In this document: one piece after another, positions 24,054-35,753 of the stretch
How the letters are laid out: each line of letters begins with the position of its first letter
How positions within the stretch are numbered: the stretch's first letter is position 1
Assembly (NCBI GenBank): GCA_002105175.1
Contig: MCGE01000004.1
Span: forward strand, 1,302,001 to 1,366,000
Source of the DNA: Absidia repens
Lineage: Eukaryota > Mucoromycota > Mucoromycetes > Mucorales > Cunninghamellaceae
DNA length: 64,000 nucleotides
Reading direction: 5' to 3'
Translations under genes and position numbers: made by a program
The notes under the pieces: generated by a model
What the model was told of the DNA's origin: nothing
What the model saw: the letters and a program-made list of their open reading frames with translations, nothing else
The model's database searches: none

Positions 24054-26574
24054 ATGGCCGTTCCCGCTAACACTATCGATCTTGGACAGAATGCTCTCAT
24101 AGACAATATCGAAAACAATATGAAAACAACGACACTTAACTCAACTACTGGTGATAAGAAACATCAATATGGTCTGCCTTCGACTTCTTGTTTATCACAT
24201 TTGGCAGGCGAAGTACGTGAAGAAGCAAAACGTATAGGTAATTTGTGTTTTATTAATACAAATAATAATAATAATAAAAAAAAAAAAACGGAACTAAGGA
24301 AAAAGAAAAGTAACGGTTCAATATTGAATTCTCTAGGGAAGACGAGGATCAAATGGGACAATCCAAAGTCTGTTATGATCATCACCAAGCCGAAGGACTA
24401 CTCTCTCATCCCAAAAACTCGTGAGCTGGCTTTGTGGTTGATAGAAACTCCTCGCTATGGACAATCCAATGGGGTTACTGTGTAAGGAGCATCACACTCT
24501 TCCCACTAAAAAAAAAAAAAAATGTTGTATTAGACCCTTGACTAACTCTACTGCTTTTTTTGATTTGTTTTTTATTCCTTGTAACTAGTTATGTGGACGA
24601 AAAACTACAATACTCCCTTGACTTCAAATACAAAAAAATAGTCAAACACTATCCAAACGTTATCGAAAAACTGAGGTTTTGGAATCCTGAATTATGCACA
24701 GCGAAACCCAAATTGTTTGACTATATCATTACGGTAAACATGATTTTTTTTATATCAACAAAAAATACATCTACCGGTAGCTTACATGGTATTCTTATTT
24801 TCATTAGCTTGGGGGGGATGGTACTGTTCTATTTACTTCTTGGTTATTTCAAAGTTATGTCCCGCCTGTTATACCGTTTCATCTTGGATCGCTTGGATTT
24901 TTGACTCCTTTTGACTTTGGAAAATATAACAAATATTTATCAAGGGCAATGGATGATGGCGTTCGAATCAATCTCCGTGGGCGACTCACATGTACGGTTT
25001 ATCGTCGGGTTCCTCTTTCCGAATATGAAGCTGGTGGTAATGATTGTATGGCAATAAAACTACGAAACATCAAACGCAACTCGAAAACTGGCAAGATATG
25101 TGTTGGTGGTTGGTGCAAGAATATCAATAATGGAGAACGCATCAACAAAAAGAAGAAAAAGGTCAACAAATTTGGCGAACTCGACGGTATATTTGATGAT
25201 GATGATGATGATGATGACGATGATGGTGGCGTTTGTGAGAACTCCAATATTTTGGCAGAAGACGACGATGACAATGACAGTGATGACGATGAAGATGAAG
25301 GATTTGATGAACACAGACGCATCCCTTGTTTTACTACGGTCCCCCGGGAACAATACGAAGTCATAAATGAATTGGTGGTAGATCGTGGTCCAAGTCCTTA
25401 TGTCAGTTTGCTAGAACTCTTTGGTAACAACAAGCACTTGACAACTGTGCAGGCTGATGGATTAGCTATATCGACTCCAACTGGAAGCACCGCCTATTCG
25501 GTAAAATACTAATTTTATATACAAAAAAACGCCTTCCCCAACAAAACACTCATTTCTTCCTTTATTGACGTTTAGTTATCTGCTGGTGGATCATTGACTC
25601 ATCCCGAAATCCATTCAATTCTTATTACACCCATTTGCCCTCACACACTTTCATTTCGATCTACCTTGGTACCTGATTCGATGGAATTGCGTATATGTGT
25701 TCCTTACAATTCAAGAAATACGGCTTGGGCCAGCTTTGATGGTCGTGGACGAATTGAACTTAAACGTAGGTCATAACGATTGATGTTGGGTTAATTTTTT
25801 TATTATTATTATTGATGCATCTAACATATCGATTCTTTGTTTTTATCATCATTAGAGGGCGATCATATTAAGGTGACAGCATCCAAGCATCCATTTCCGA
25901 CGGTAAGTAAAGATACTCAAAATACAAGTGAACTCCGGCATACGAATAATCTTGAAATGAATGTATATTTTGTATAGGTTTGCAAAGATGATCAAACTTC
26001 AGATTGGTTCAGCTCTGTGCAAAAATGTTTACATTGGAATAGACGCCCACGCCAAAAATCATTCGCCGTAGTAGAAGCTAATCCCAAGTCAGCTACAATT
26101 GAACCACCTTCGAAGATCAAGACCGGAACAACAACATTACCTTCAAGGCAGGATGACTCGGGGATATCATCGGCCGCATCAGTATCAGGGTCAACATCGC
26201 CTACGCCATCACATCACAGGGCAAGTAGAGCCACTGGGGGGTCCGCAACATCAACATCATCAACATCATCAACATCAACTTCTGAAAACGGTCACGATGA
26301 AGTGTTTGGTGTATTTACCGATAATGACAAAAAACATGGTAGTGGAGAAGAATCAGAATCCGCGCTTTATGGGTTTTCTGAAGGTGACAGCGATGACACG
26401 AGTGATGTGGAAACCGACGACAGCGACATCGACAGTACCAATGATGCTGTATCCACTCGTTTGAACAATGGTGAACGTTTTACTAAAGGACTACAAGGAT
26501 GGACTGACGAAGAAATTTCGAAAGGTCGCAACAACGTTATGAATGGTGAATATGGTGCAATGGACCGCTCTTAA
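24054..26574 (+). CDS. ATP-NAD kinase
   Basis: Phosphorylates NAD to NADP and so supplies NADPH. Seven exons (24054-24237, 24337-24481, 24589-24733, 24808-25500, 25576-25765, 25856-25902, 25978-26574) give 666 aa. Motifs in order are the GGDGT nucleotide-binding loop (exon 4, in ITLGGDGTVLF), PPVIPFHLGSLGFLTPF, and the second signature DGLAISTPTGSTAYSLSAGG. No mitochondrial presequence is evident, so the Utr1-type cytosolic form is more likely than Pos5. Between these motifs is an Asp-rich insert of about 80 residues (bases 25180-25300, a run of GAT codons), and the C-terminus has a Ser/Thr/Asp-rich tail of about 180 residues; both could be regulatory. The core family identity is certain; the localisation is inferred. 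Confidence 0.93.
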
Positions 26575-26679
26575 ATCTCGACTGCAATTATTTAGTTTAC
26601 TGTCCCTTTATATAGTACCCTTAGTTATTCTTTTATTTTAGTTGTTTTATATATTATTTGTATTTCAATTAGTTTTATT

Positions 26680-26710
26680 GATTATACGATTATTTCACAA
26701 TAAACGCTCT
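26680..26710 (+). terminator. Polyadenylation signal region of NAD kinase
   Basis: AATAAA at about 26699 in an AT-rich stretch, about 125 bp after the NAD kinase stop. Confidence 0.45.
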
Positions 26711-26749
26711 GGCGCTCCGCTGGAGCTTTGGAAAATCTTTCGATTTATT

Positions 26750-27240
26750 GGTTGTCAGAGTTTTTTTTGTTGAAGTGTGGGTTTTGATGGGAAGGGATTA
26801 GAGGCTCTGCCATTTCGCACTATAGTTGGCAGGCCCTTGATGCCCAGCCAATATTCCTTTGTGTGAAAACCGCACGCACCCGCCCCTCCATTCAGGCTCC
26901 GCACACATGATTTTTTTTTTTTTTTTTTTTTTTTGGGAGCCAGTTTTTTTCCCATTCTTTTTTTTTTTTTCCTTCATGGAAATCTGAATGGTATGACGAC
27001 AAGGCTCAATGGGGTATTGGTGATCTAGGATTAGTATTAGAACTTGAATTAGGAGCATTTCCAAAAATGCAAGACAAACATCATGGGGAAACCTTTTCAT
27101 TTTGGATATGATTTCAAACGTTCCCTAGATTAGCCTTGATTTTCAAACAGTGTTATTAGCTTAGCTTAGCTTAGCTTAGTGTTAGTTGCCATGGCTTATG
27201 TTGTAATATATCAGAATTAAACGTGTTTTGTCTTTTCACC
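26750..27240 (+). repeat. Dispersed SINE-like element, copy D (divergent)
   Basis: Head CATTCAGGCTCCGCACACATG at about 26891-26911 (21 bases, nearly all matching other heads), core around 27075-27110 (ACATCATGGGGAAACC, then TTTTCATTTTGGAT), then four GCTTA units at 27158-27178. The 75 bp upstream (26775-26845) reappear in altered form at 27322-27395. Confidence 0.75.
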
Positions 27241-28289
27241 ATTAATCTCTTCATGTCTTTCATTGTCTCATTGAATGGACATAGAAATACTGATTTACTG
27301 GGTCTCAGAATTTTTTTTTTTTTTTGAAGTGTTGGTTTTGAGTTTTTGCGGTTAGAGGCTCCGTCATGTCACATTATGGGGGCAGTTCCTTGGGTCCAAC
27401 AATCGGACTCAGAGCGTCGCCGATGGGTGTTTTCGTTTGCGTTGAAAAAAAAAAAAAATTGCGTGGTATCAATGCTAAATAATCGGTCGTGGGTTAAATG
27501 TCGATGCCTTCAAATGAAAAAATTACGGCGACAATGATCCAGAAATGTCAGTGGACCGAATTTTAAAAGTCATAGACGCCAAGCTCGATATGAATGCTAT
27601 TTGTCTGTAAAAAAAATTCATTAGAGAGCATTTCCTCTCTGCGTTTTACAGTATATATAGTAGCAATGATAAGGATGCCATGTTTAAACTTTATTTGATT
27701 TTGTTTTATTCGATATACTAATTACAGTTTTTCTAAAAGGTGTTGGCTACGATGACAGAAAAGCAACAACAAATATTAACGATAATGACGCAGCAATTTG
27801 ACATGAAATTAATTTCAAAGTTATACAGTATATCACGATTTTAAATCAGGATTTCGTCCTCTACACACCTAATTTACACCTTTTTCTTCAAATTAACCGC
27901 ACTATTGCATTCCGGCGGCATTTCAGTCCCGCAGCCCTTGGGGCATCGACTTGCATTGTCAACGTACACTGTTGTTGTGTCGTCGCCACGAGGGAACTGA
28001 CCCAGATAAAATCTCTGACAATCATTTAAATAAGGACTTGTTACTTTTCGTAGTGATAGAACACACCTATCATTGCGAACGAAGTTATTTTAATGTGTAG
28101 TTAGAAATTATTATGATACCCTTTTTTTTTTAATAAAGACCATTTTATTACTGCTCATATATATACTTTTCCCTTTGTTTAATTTTAAATTTTCTTCTTT
28201 TTGGAGGATGAAAAATGGTAACCCCCCCCTTGAATACTGTGTATGTTGACCAACCAGTCAATTTTTGTCTCACCTGCAAAATATGCCCT
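27241..28289. other. Spacer with a possible coding relic
   Basis: About 1 kb, mostly non-coding. It holds the partial duplicate of the copy D upstream segment (27322-27395) and the minus-strand Cys-rich ORF described separately. Confidence 0.4.
27874..28089 (-). pseudogene. Possible C-terminal exon or relic of a Cys-rich protein
   Basis: An open frame of 71 codons without a start codon, closed by a stop at 27874-27876. Its composition is protein-like: YLNDCQRFYLGQFPRGDD, then CPKGCGTEMPPECN with five Cys in the last 40 residues. I do not recognise the family. No flanking exon was found, so it may be a gene remnant or a piece of a mobile element. Confidence 0.25.
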
Positions 28290-28480
28290 GACCAAAAAGC
28301 GGGATTTCAATTGAATTTTTAAAGGTCGTGCTTTCTAATTTTTTCACTTCTTTTTTTTTCACACATGTTGTCCTCCCAAGGGTCGATGATCATGGAGTGG
28401 GATTTTTGGTAGATTAAGGGAAAGGGTATGACAAAAGGCATGAGGAAACGCTTTCATTTTGGATCTAGGATTAGCTAACG
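28290..28480 (+). repeat. Dispersed SINE-like element, copy E (decayed)
   Basis: Only part of the core is recognisable: GGCATGAGGAAACGC at about 28437-28452, followed by TTTCATTTTGGATCTAGGAT. The head is degraded and the tail uncertain, though an AAATAAAA word near 28769 might be its end. Confidence 0.5.
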
Positions 28481-28855
28481 TGTTTCTGGTGTGGAATGGT
28501 GACATGGCTGTGAACTCCATTGCTTAGATAGCAATTCTGGAATGCATTAGGTGACTCGCGGGTGGAATCTACGTTGTCGGGCAAAGCGATTCTGGGTTTG
28601 AAATCGGTAGCTTGCGTTTTGCTAGTTGTGTTCTATATACCTTTGTATACTTCAAAAAACTTGCTGATTTGACTCAGTATGGCTTATATGGCGTGACGCA
28701 GCAATAGCATGTATCCCTTAGTTTAGATAGTAGTGATAGATTTAATGTAGAATAGCTATTATATTGAAATAAAATGTTATTGTTTTACACTACCACTTTA
28801 TTTTATGTGTCCATGTAGTTTTATTGTTTCTTATGCCATGTATGCGAACCCTGTC

Positions 28856-28890
<35 letters not shown>

Positions 28891-29571
28891 ACTCTTCTAA
28901 AAATGGAATTAGTGAGATGGTTGTGATGATAAATCAAAGTAGAAAAATAACTGATACAATTGATATGGCTTTTATTTAATTAATTGATAAAATATCAAGT
29001 CCTTTTATAAGAAAATGAAGATATTTGAGGCTGTGGATGTGAGCTTGATAATGGTATATTTGAGGCTACGGATAGTTGAGACTCTGTGTAATCTGATGTG
29101 TAACAAGTGTGAGGATAAGTGGAGGATCCAAGGATAAAAGTAGAACGAAGTGATAAAGCGGATACACAAATGATGACGATATAGATACTTTGATATAATC
29201 AGGAACTGGGAATATGACAAGCATAATAAATAATATGGGACGAGACATCAAATTATGACATAAAATAGTTGAATGGATAAATGTATGGATTGGTTTATTG
29301 TCATTGTACAGAAACAAAAAAAAAAACAAATGAATATTTGTAATAAAAAACAAAATAAAATTCCTGAATACACAACTACTTGGGATAAAGAAAATGAGTA
29401 AAACTAGAAGGTGGGGTAGTAAAAAAAAAAGCCTAAAAGGATATATGTGTATATAAATAGAGAAGGAATATATAAAGCAAAATAGATACTGTATAAAACA
29501 AAACAAAAAATAAAGATAAAAAGCACTAAACAAAAAGAAGGGGTTCGGAAAAGAAGAGACTATACTACTTT
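28481..29571. other. Spacer 3' of kinesin-1
   Basis: About 1.1 kb, AT-rich, with a T-run at about 28858-28887. Minus-strand AATAAA-type words near 29400-29550 may be kinesin polyadenylation sites. The minus-strand ORF of 178 codons here is a pyrimidine-rich artefact. Confidence 0.4.
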
Positions 29572-29935
29572 TCAACGGCCATTCATAAATCCAGGGATCC
29601 AAGATGAGCGTTTGTCGCGCTTGTCGGTAGGAGAAGTAGGGGTGTCACCATTTTCAACAGCCGATCCACCGCCACGAAGGGGTTTCGCAATACGACCAAA
29701 GCTCATAGCAGCCATAGAGTTTTGAGATTTTTGAGTCCTTGCTTGTTCCAATCGTTCACGCACGGCTTGTAATTGAGCTTCAAATTTCTGATTTTGAGAG
29801 ATGAGTTTATCTTGAGCGTCTTGTAATAGAACTTCCAAACTTTGGATACGTTCATTTCGAGTGATCAACTTGCGTTCAGCTACGGCCACTTCTTTTTTAA
29901 GGGAAGCATTTTGTTCAACCAACTAGCGGTATGAC

Positions 29936-29970
<35 letters not shown>

Positions 29971-32900
29971 TAGTGGAAGTCAGTATTTAAGTCATTCTAA
30001 TATTCTCTACACATAAAGTTTACCTGCTTTTGAACGTTTGTCAATTGTTCCAAATTACGTTCAAGGAAAGCCATCTTCTTTTGTTGGGCCTTGTTGTTGC
30101 TTGCACGTAAAACGCTGTTGTATTGTTCGCGAGTTTCATCCAGAGACATTTCCAAGTCCACCACCTTTTCACATCGTTGTTGAAGATCTCTCATCAATGC
30201 CTTTTTCATCACTTCGAATTCAGCCAATTGATTAGCCATCGTCTTGCGCATGCGCTCCAAATCCTTTTCACGTTCAGAAAGATCACCTTGAGCCTCATTT
30301 GGTTGTTCAGATAAAGCTGCCTAGATATTATAAATCGAAAATAAAAATAAAGAATGAGGATGCCAGAGAATTCCAACCCAACATTTTCATGCTGATTTTC
30401 GTAGATGTAACTTTACCTGGAGTAAATCATTGGCAGCTTTCAGGTCAGTCAAAGCACTGCTGAGTTTTTGATGACTATCATTCTTTCGGTCCAATTCCTT
30501 CTTGAGATCATCGATTTCTTTTTGTTGTGTTTCACGCTTGGCAGTGTATTGCGATTCAAGCTTGCTCTACATAAAATCACAAACAAATAATGAGTGATAT
30601 GCAACTTGTAATACTTTTGATCGACGCACGGTGATGACACCAATTTACCTTGAGAGATGAAATTGTTTCAGCGATGTCCACATTTTTTTGTACTTGGGCT
30701 TCTTCGTCAGCAATGGTCTTGTCCAAAAGTTCTTCGTATTCGACTTCTAAACCACCCAATCTTGATTCCAAATCAATCTTTTTCTTATCCAAGGTATCCT
30801 TCTCGCTTGTCAGACTGTCAATGGATTTAGTATGTTGTTCTAATAGCACCTTGGACTCGGCAAGCTCCCTTCGTAAGGACACCAGCTCTTCAATGGTGAG
30901 AGACCCGCTGTTGTTGCCACCATCAAGCTTATTGAGGGCATCCCGAATTTGACGTTCCTTTTCATTGATTTCGGTCTACAATAACAAAAATAAGACAAAG
31001 AGAAATATGAGTCATATGAAAAAGTCAGATCATTGGATAAAATATTCTCTTACTGATGGATCGAAGCCAGACATCATTTGGGCCATTTTTTCTGCCTTTT
31101 TCTTTTCCTTTTCATCATCAGCAGCATCCTTATGAGTGATACGCATTTCCGAGAGGTTTCGTTTGAGTTCTTCCAATTCTGCCATAAGATCTTGGTTGGA
31201 TTCCTTTAAAGAGTCAACGGTAATAGCGTTTTCTTTGCTTTCGTAAGAGATTTTTTGCAGTTGAAGACGCAGGTCAGTGAGTTCGGTAGTCATTTGCTGA
31301 TTTTCCTTGGTCACCAGTTGTTCTTGATCTTTGTAATAGGTCATTTCTTCCTTGAGAGAGTCCAACAGCTTTTCTCGATTCGCCAATTCAGTTTCCTGCA
31401 ATATTATTAATATATAAGTACACATGAAGACAAACATAACGATCCAGATTAGTTGTGATTTACCTTTTCAGCAATTTGATCCATGAGTTCATTTTCTCGC
31501 TTGAGCAATTCATCGCGCTCATCTTTTTCCAAGACAATAGCCGGAGTTGACGGTCTTGAGGCTTCTTCGGAAATAGGGCTTTTGAAGCCAGGTGCAGGGG
31601 GTAGGGCGTTGAAGTCACCTTTTGTAATCTTGTCCATTGTCACCCATTTATCTTCGGGAATAGTACCACCAGTACGCCAGACGTTCACTTCACCTTCAAG
31701 CGCCGAGATGTAAGTTTGGAATGTGACGGTTTCGGATTTGACGCGTTTCAATAAAGCCTTGAGTTCAGCAGGGGAGAGATCCACATTCACCTTGGCCTTG
31801 TTTGTAATGGATTTAGCACGCATACCAAATCGAAGAGTAGACAACGTTTCGGATTCATTGTAAGAGGAGGGAGAGCAATTGATGATCAATGTGGTGCGCG
31901 AGTTACCACCCAAAGATTCTTGAAGAATCCGCGTCAATTTGGAATCACGATAGGGTACATGACTCGACTATAGGAATAATAAAGGATAAAAAAAAATGAG
32001 ACATATATATATATATATACAGCAAGAGAAAGAAAGGTAAACAAAAATCATACCTTTCCATCTGTCAAAGCGTTGATGACTTGACCCAAAGATGTTAGCG
32101 ACTTGTTAATCTTCTTTGCTTCTTCCAAAGTTTGACCAGTGGCACCAGTTTTTCCAACCTAAGATTTCACTATAATTAGCATTCAAATTATACATGTATA
32201 GACGTAACCCTTCCTCTTCCACCACCAACTTACCTTTTCAGAACCAGCAAGATCCACAAGGTAAAGTTTCCCACTTTTAGCGGCACCAGTATCGACATTT
32301 TTCTGGGTAATAGTGATAACCACAATAGAATGACTTCGAGAACTTTCAGCATTCATATCTAAAGGGTAGTTAGTAGAAATGAGGGAAGCGATGAGATAAA
32401 GATCGTAAATCATAAACCATATCTTGACTTACTGGTACTCGCGACTACACGATTGTTGCTACCGCGTCGCATGACTTCATAAACTTCATCAGAAGAACCA
32501 ACATAGACTTCCAAAAGATCCTTGACATAGACCCCCTTTGTTTTATCTTCGTGAATGGCCAGATTGTCGTGGTTTGCTTTAATAAAGAATGAGAAGAGGT
32601 TAGTAAATAGTAAAAACATCTATACTATAAGATAACCTACGGTTCAATAAATCGCGGACTTTTTCCATATAGATTTCCATGTAAGACACCTTGACAGTAA
32701 ATTCCACGTTGCTTGGTGCCTGCATGATACTTTCAAAGATTTGACCAATAATACGCGGAATAATACCTCTGGTTTTTTCATCACCAATGTCGGCACCCTA
32801 AAAGAAGAAAGACAAAGTGAGTAAAAGAATTGATCAACAAGAGACAAGTAATAGTGTTTCTTACCATCATAGTAAATGTTTTACCAGAACCAGTTTGACC

Positions 32901-33310
32901 GTAAGCAAAAACAGTACCATTATACCCAGCAGTAACATCTGTGCAAATACAATTAAACTTAGTGACTATCATAATAACAACACACGATAAAATTTTGTTA
33001 CATACCATCAACGATAGACTTGATAGAGTAGTCAAACACATCCTTTTGAGGAGTATCCATCCCAAAGACTTTATCAAAAGCAAAGTTTGCGTTGGATTCA
33101 CCCTAAAATGACATACATCAAAGTAAAAAAGCTTGAATAACCCAAAACTATAACGTGGATGACTTTTTTTTCAAGAACTCATCAGTTTACCTTTAGTGCC
33201 ACTTGAGTACCTTCATCATTAATGTCAATGATAGGCTGTCCACCTTCTTTGATTTCTAGGGAGTTCTGAGGACGAAAACGGCAAACGACTTTGATGTTGT
33301 TTCCAGACAT
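29572..33310 (-). CDS. Kinesin-1 heavy chain (conventional kinesin, fungal type)
   Basis: Plus-end-directed microtubule motor for vesicles and organelles in hyphae. Thirteen exons (33310-33191, 33102-33006, 32938-32865, 32797-32641, 32576-32433, 32358-32234, 32158-32054, 31967-31464, 31395-31054, 30975-30649, 30566-30417, 30320-30024, 29922-29572) give 930 aa, matching Neurospora-type kinesin. The N-terminal motor starts [14 protein letters not shown]; it has the P-loop GQTGSGKT at residues 86-93, switch I SSRSH, switch II DLAGSE, and [15 protein letters not shown] long coiled coil follows. The tail has the autoinhibitory IAK motif in [11 protein letters not shown] and ends WIPGFMNGR. It should work without light chains, as known for fungal kinesin-1. 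The start is the first ATG, right before the conserved motor. Confidence 0.97.
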
Positions 33311-33368
33311 TCCAGGAGTTTGTAAACTAGACGTATTGAGATAATTGAAGAAGGAAACTGGTAGAGAG

Positions 33369-33403
<35 letters not shown>

Positions 33404-33972
33404 AAACAAAAAAAAAGGAATGGCTCAAAGGAGTAAAGTTTGAAGTTGCACAATAAACCCCGACCCTGCACCAGAAATTGCGCGTTCCCGTACTCAAAAG
33501 TATCGTATCCAGACCGGCCATAGGATCTACCTTTTTGAAATATAGGAAAATGATAACTGATAAATTAATTGATAGATACTGTTTGTAAAGATAATAACAG
33601 GACATATATACTCAGGTGATAACTTCCCTTTCATCAAGTACATTGCTTGAAAGTGTATACGTACTGGAATCATTGGAACCCAGATTTCCTGATCAGAGAA
33701 CAAACCTCCTGTAAGGTAAATATTTTTCTTAGGGGTCAATCAGCAGCAAGAGAAATGGTACATTTGCACTATACGTTTTTATTGGTTCTTGAAATTGTCT
33801 CTTTAGATGAATATTAACTGTTGCTTTCTATAGTGGTAAAAATATTCGAGTTTAAAAAAGATATATCATTTCTGACAAGAAAGGTACCTGTCGGCGATTG
33901 AAAAAATCAAAGACCAGTGAAGCATACAAATATCTCTTTATGTTTTTCTTTTTTATCTCAAACTATAGTAGA
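33311..33972. other. Kinesin-1 promoter region
   Basis: 660 bp upstream of kinesin-1 with a long A-run at about 33369-33400. Nothing else is recognised. Confidence 0.4.
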
Positions 33973-34441
33973 ATGCTTATCGAAGTCAAGGTAGCTCTAT
34001 ATTCGATACTAAACGAAATAGACAATGCATTTCGGTTTAGATTTAATTTTTACTTGTTTATTTCTATCTCACAATAGACTCTTACTGGTAAAGAAGTATG
34101 TTTTTTTGTATATTATCCAAGCCCAAACAGAGCCAAGGAAGAAACAGCGATGATAGTATCGGGAAATGCATTAACAATTTTTCTTTTGTTAAGGTAGATT
34201 GAAATCGACATTAAAGTCAATGGCAATATTTCCCGTATCAAAGAACGTCTGGTATTCCACCTCCCCAACAACGCTTAATTTATGGTGGAAAAACAAATTA
34301 ACAATTTGAGTGATATATTGACAATGATTCAACTTACTCTAGTTATTATTGTATAGGTCTGATGAAATGACAGCAAATCAATACGTTATCGAAGGAGGCA
34401 CTGTGATGCACTTGGTGCTTGCTCTTTGTGGCGGCCTATGA
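33973..34441 (+). pseudogene. RUB1: NEDD8/RUB1 pseudogene
   Basis: NEDD8 is the ubiquitin-like modifier of cullins. Pieces are in order with apparently preserved splice sites: MLIEVK (33973-33990), TLTGKE (34078-34095), IEIDIKVNGNISRIKERL (34198-34251), then a frameshift into GIPPPQQRLIYGGK, then a further one-base shift, then SDEMTANQYVIEGGTVMHLV and LALCGGL with a stop at 34439-34441. The frame is broken at least twice. A short deletion lies after KERL, where the VEEKE segment should be. The invariant Arg before the terminal Gly-Gly has become Cys (CGT to TGT). It is therefore not a functional NEDD8. A working copy must exist elsewhere in the genome if neddylation is used. Confidence 0.88.
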
Positions 34442-35704
34442 ATTCAACAACCTTCTTTTTTTTTTGTCTATGCCCAACCAATCACAAAGCAGCTCCCTAT
34501 ACAAAAAATGAATTCAAGAATGATAGATTGAAATGTTTAGTATACTTATTATCCCTGTTATATATATATATTCATTTTCCCTATTCAAATCCTATAGTTT
34601 ATGTAAGCTTTTTATTTGAATAAACACTGTGATTCTATTTTGGGTTTTCAAAAAAAAAAAAGACCTACACTTCCAGGGGAATGGGTAGCTTAGGACACGA
34701 TATAATGGTTGATAAGCTCTTTTACAGTTTGCTTGAAAAAATAAAGATATTATAATATTATAGCTCGTCAGATCGTGATATGATATGAGAGATATGGAAG
34801 GGGGTGAGTCAGCGATTTCCGTCTAAGCGGTATACACCGTTTCGATCATTTCAGCATTGGATCAATTCTAGAGGAGAAGTTCACCTTTTATTGATGGTGA
34901 TAATCTCCGACGAACCGGATTATTTTCAAGCATCGGTTAAATAGATTATTTCTTTCACCATATGTGGGGAAGAAAACCGATCCCTTAAAAACTAGACATC
35001 AAATTGATGCATGTAACATGAAGTATGAGTTAGTAGGTCCAATAGACGTCATGTTAGGCCATTTTTTTATATATGCATTACCTTAGCAATGGAAACAGTA
35101 TCCAAATGATAAATTCAGAAAACTAATCATCAAAATGATTAGTAAAAAAAAAAAAAAACGATTTACCAGTACTGTTGGGGTGGGAAGGTTCCATATCGCC
35201 ATTAACAGATTCTGAGAGGATCTCTTCAATGCTGATGTTTAAAGTTTACCATAGTAATGAAGCCCGACCGGTGGAATCTTTACCCCACTTTCCAACCGAC
35301 CATTAAGATCAGGGCGATATACTCTTTTTGGATATTATTCTTTTCAAATTATTCCGTTTTTATTGAAGTTTAAAGGACTGTATACCAGTTTGGAATAACG
35401 CACATACATTAATAAACGGTATTGGGATTTTTCTAAAGATATATATAAAAAACGGACGGAGTAGGTTGACCTCAAAGGAAAAACAGACAGTAAGCAGTTA
35501 ATAAAATCAAAAAGAAATTTAGTGAAACAACGACCAATCAGCCTACAGGAAATCGATATACGGAACCCCCGCGTTTCTTAGTACAACCACTGGTTTTTTT
35601 TTTCCCATAACTCTAGTTAAACCGGAGATTCAACTCAGATTTGTTCTCGAAAGACCATGGCATCCCAATTTCTCTTCTTTCCCTTTTTTCTAATTTTTTA
35701 CCCC

Positions 35705-35742
<38 letters not shown>

Positions 35743-35753
35743 CGATATACAAT
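34442..35753. other. Spacer and bZIP promoter
   Basis: 1.3 kb without a recognisable gene. The last part before the bZIP start is a T-run of about 30 bases (35709-35739), likely 5' leader. Confidence 0.4.

Noticed and set aside
29066..29602. Minus-strand 178-codon hydrophobic ORF downstream of kinesin-1
   Set aside because: Pyrimidine-rich 3' UTR translated as Phe/Leu/Ile/Tyr; no domain and it overlaps the true last exon.
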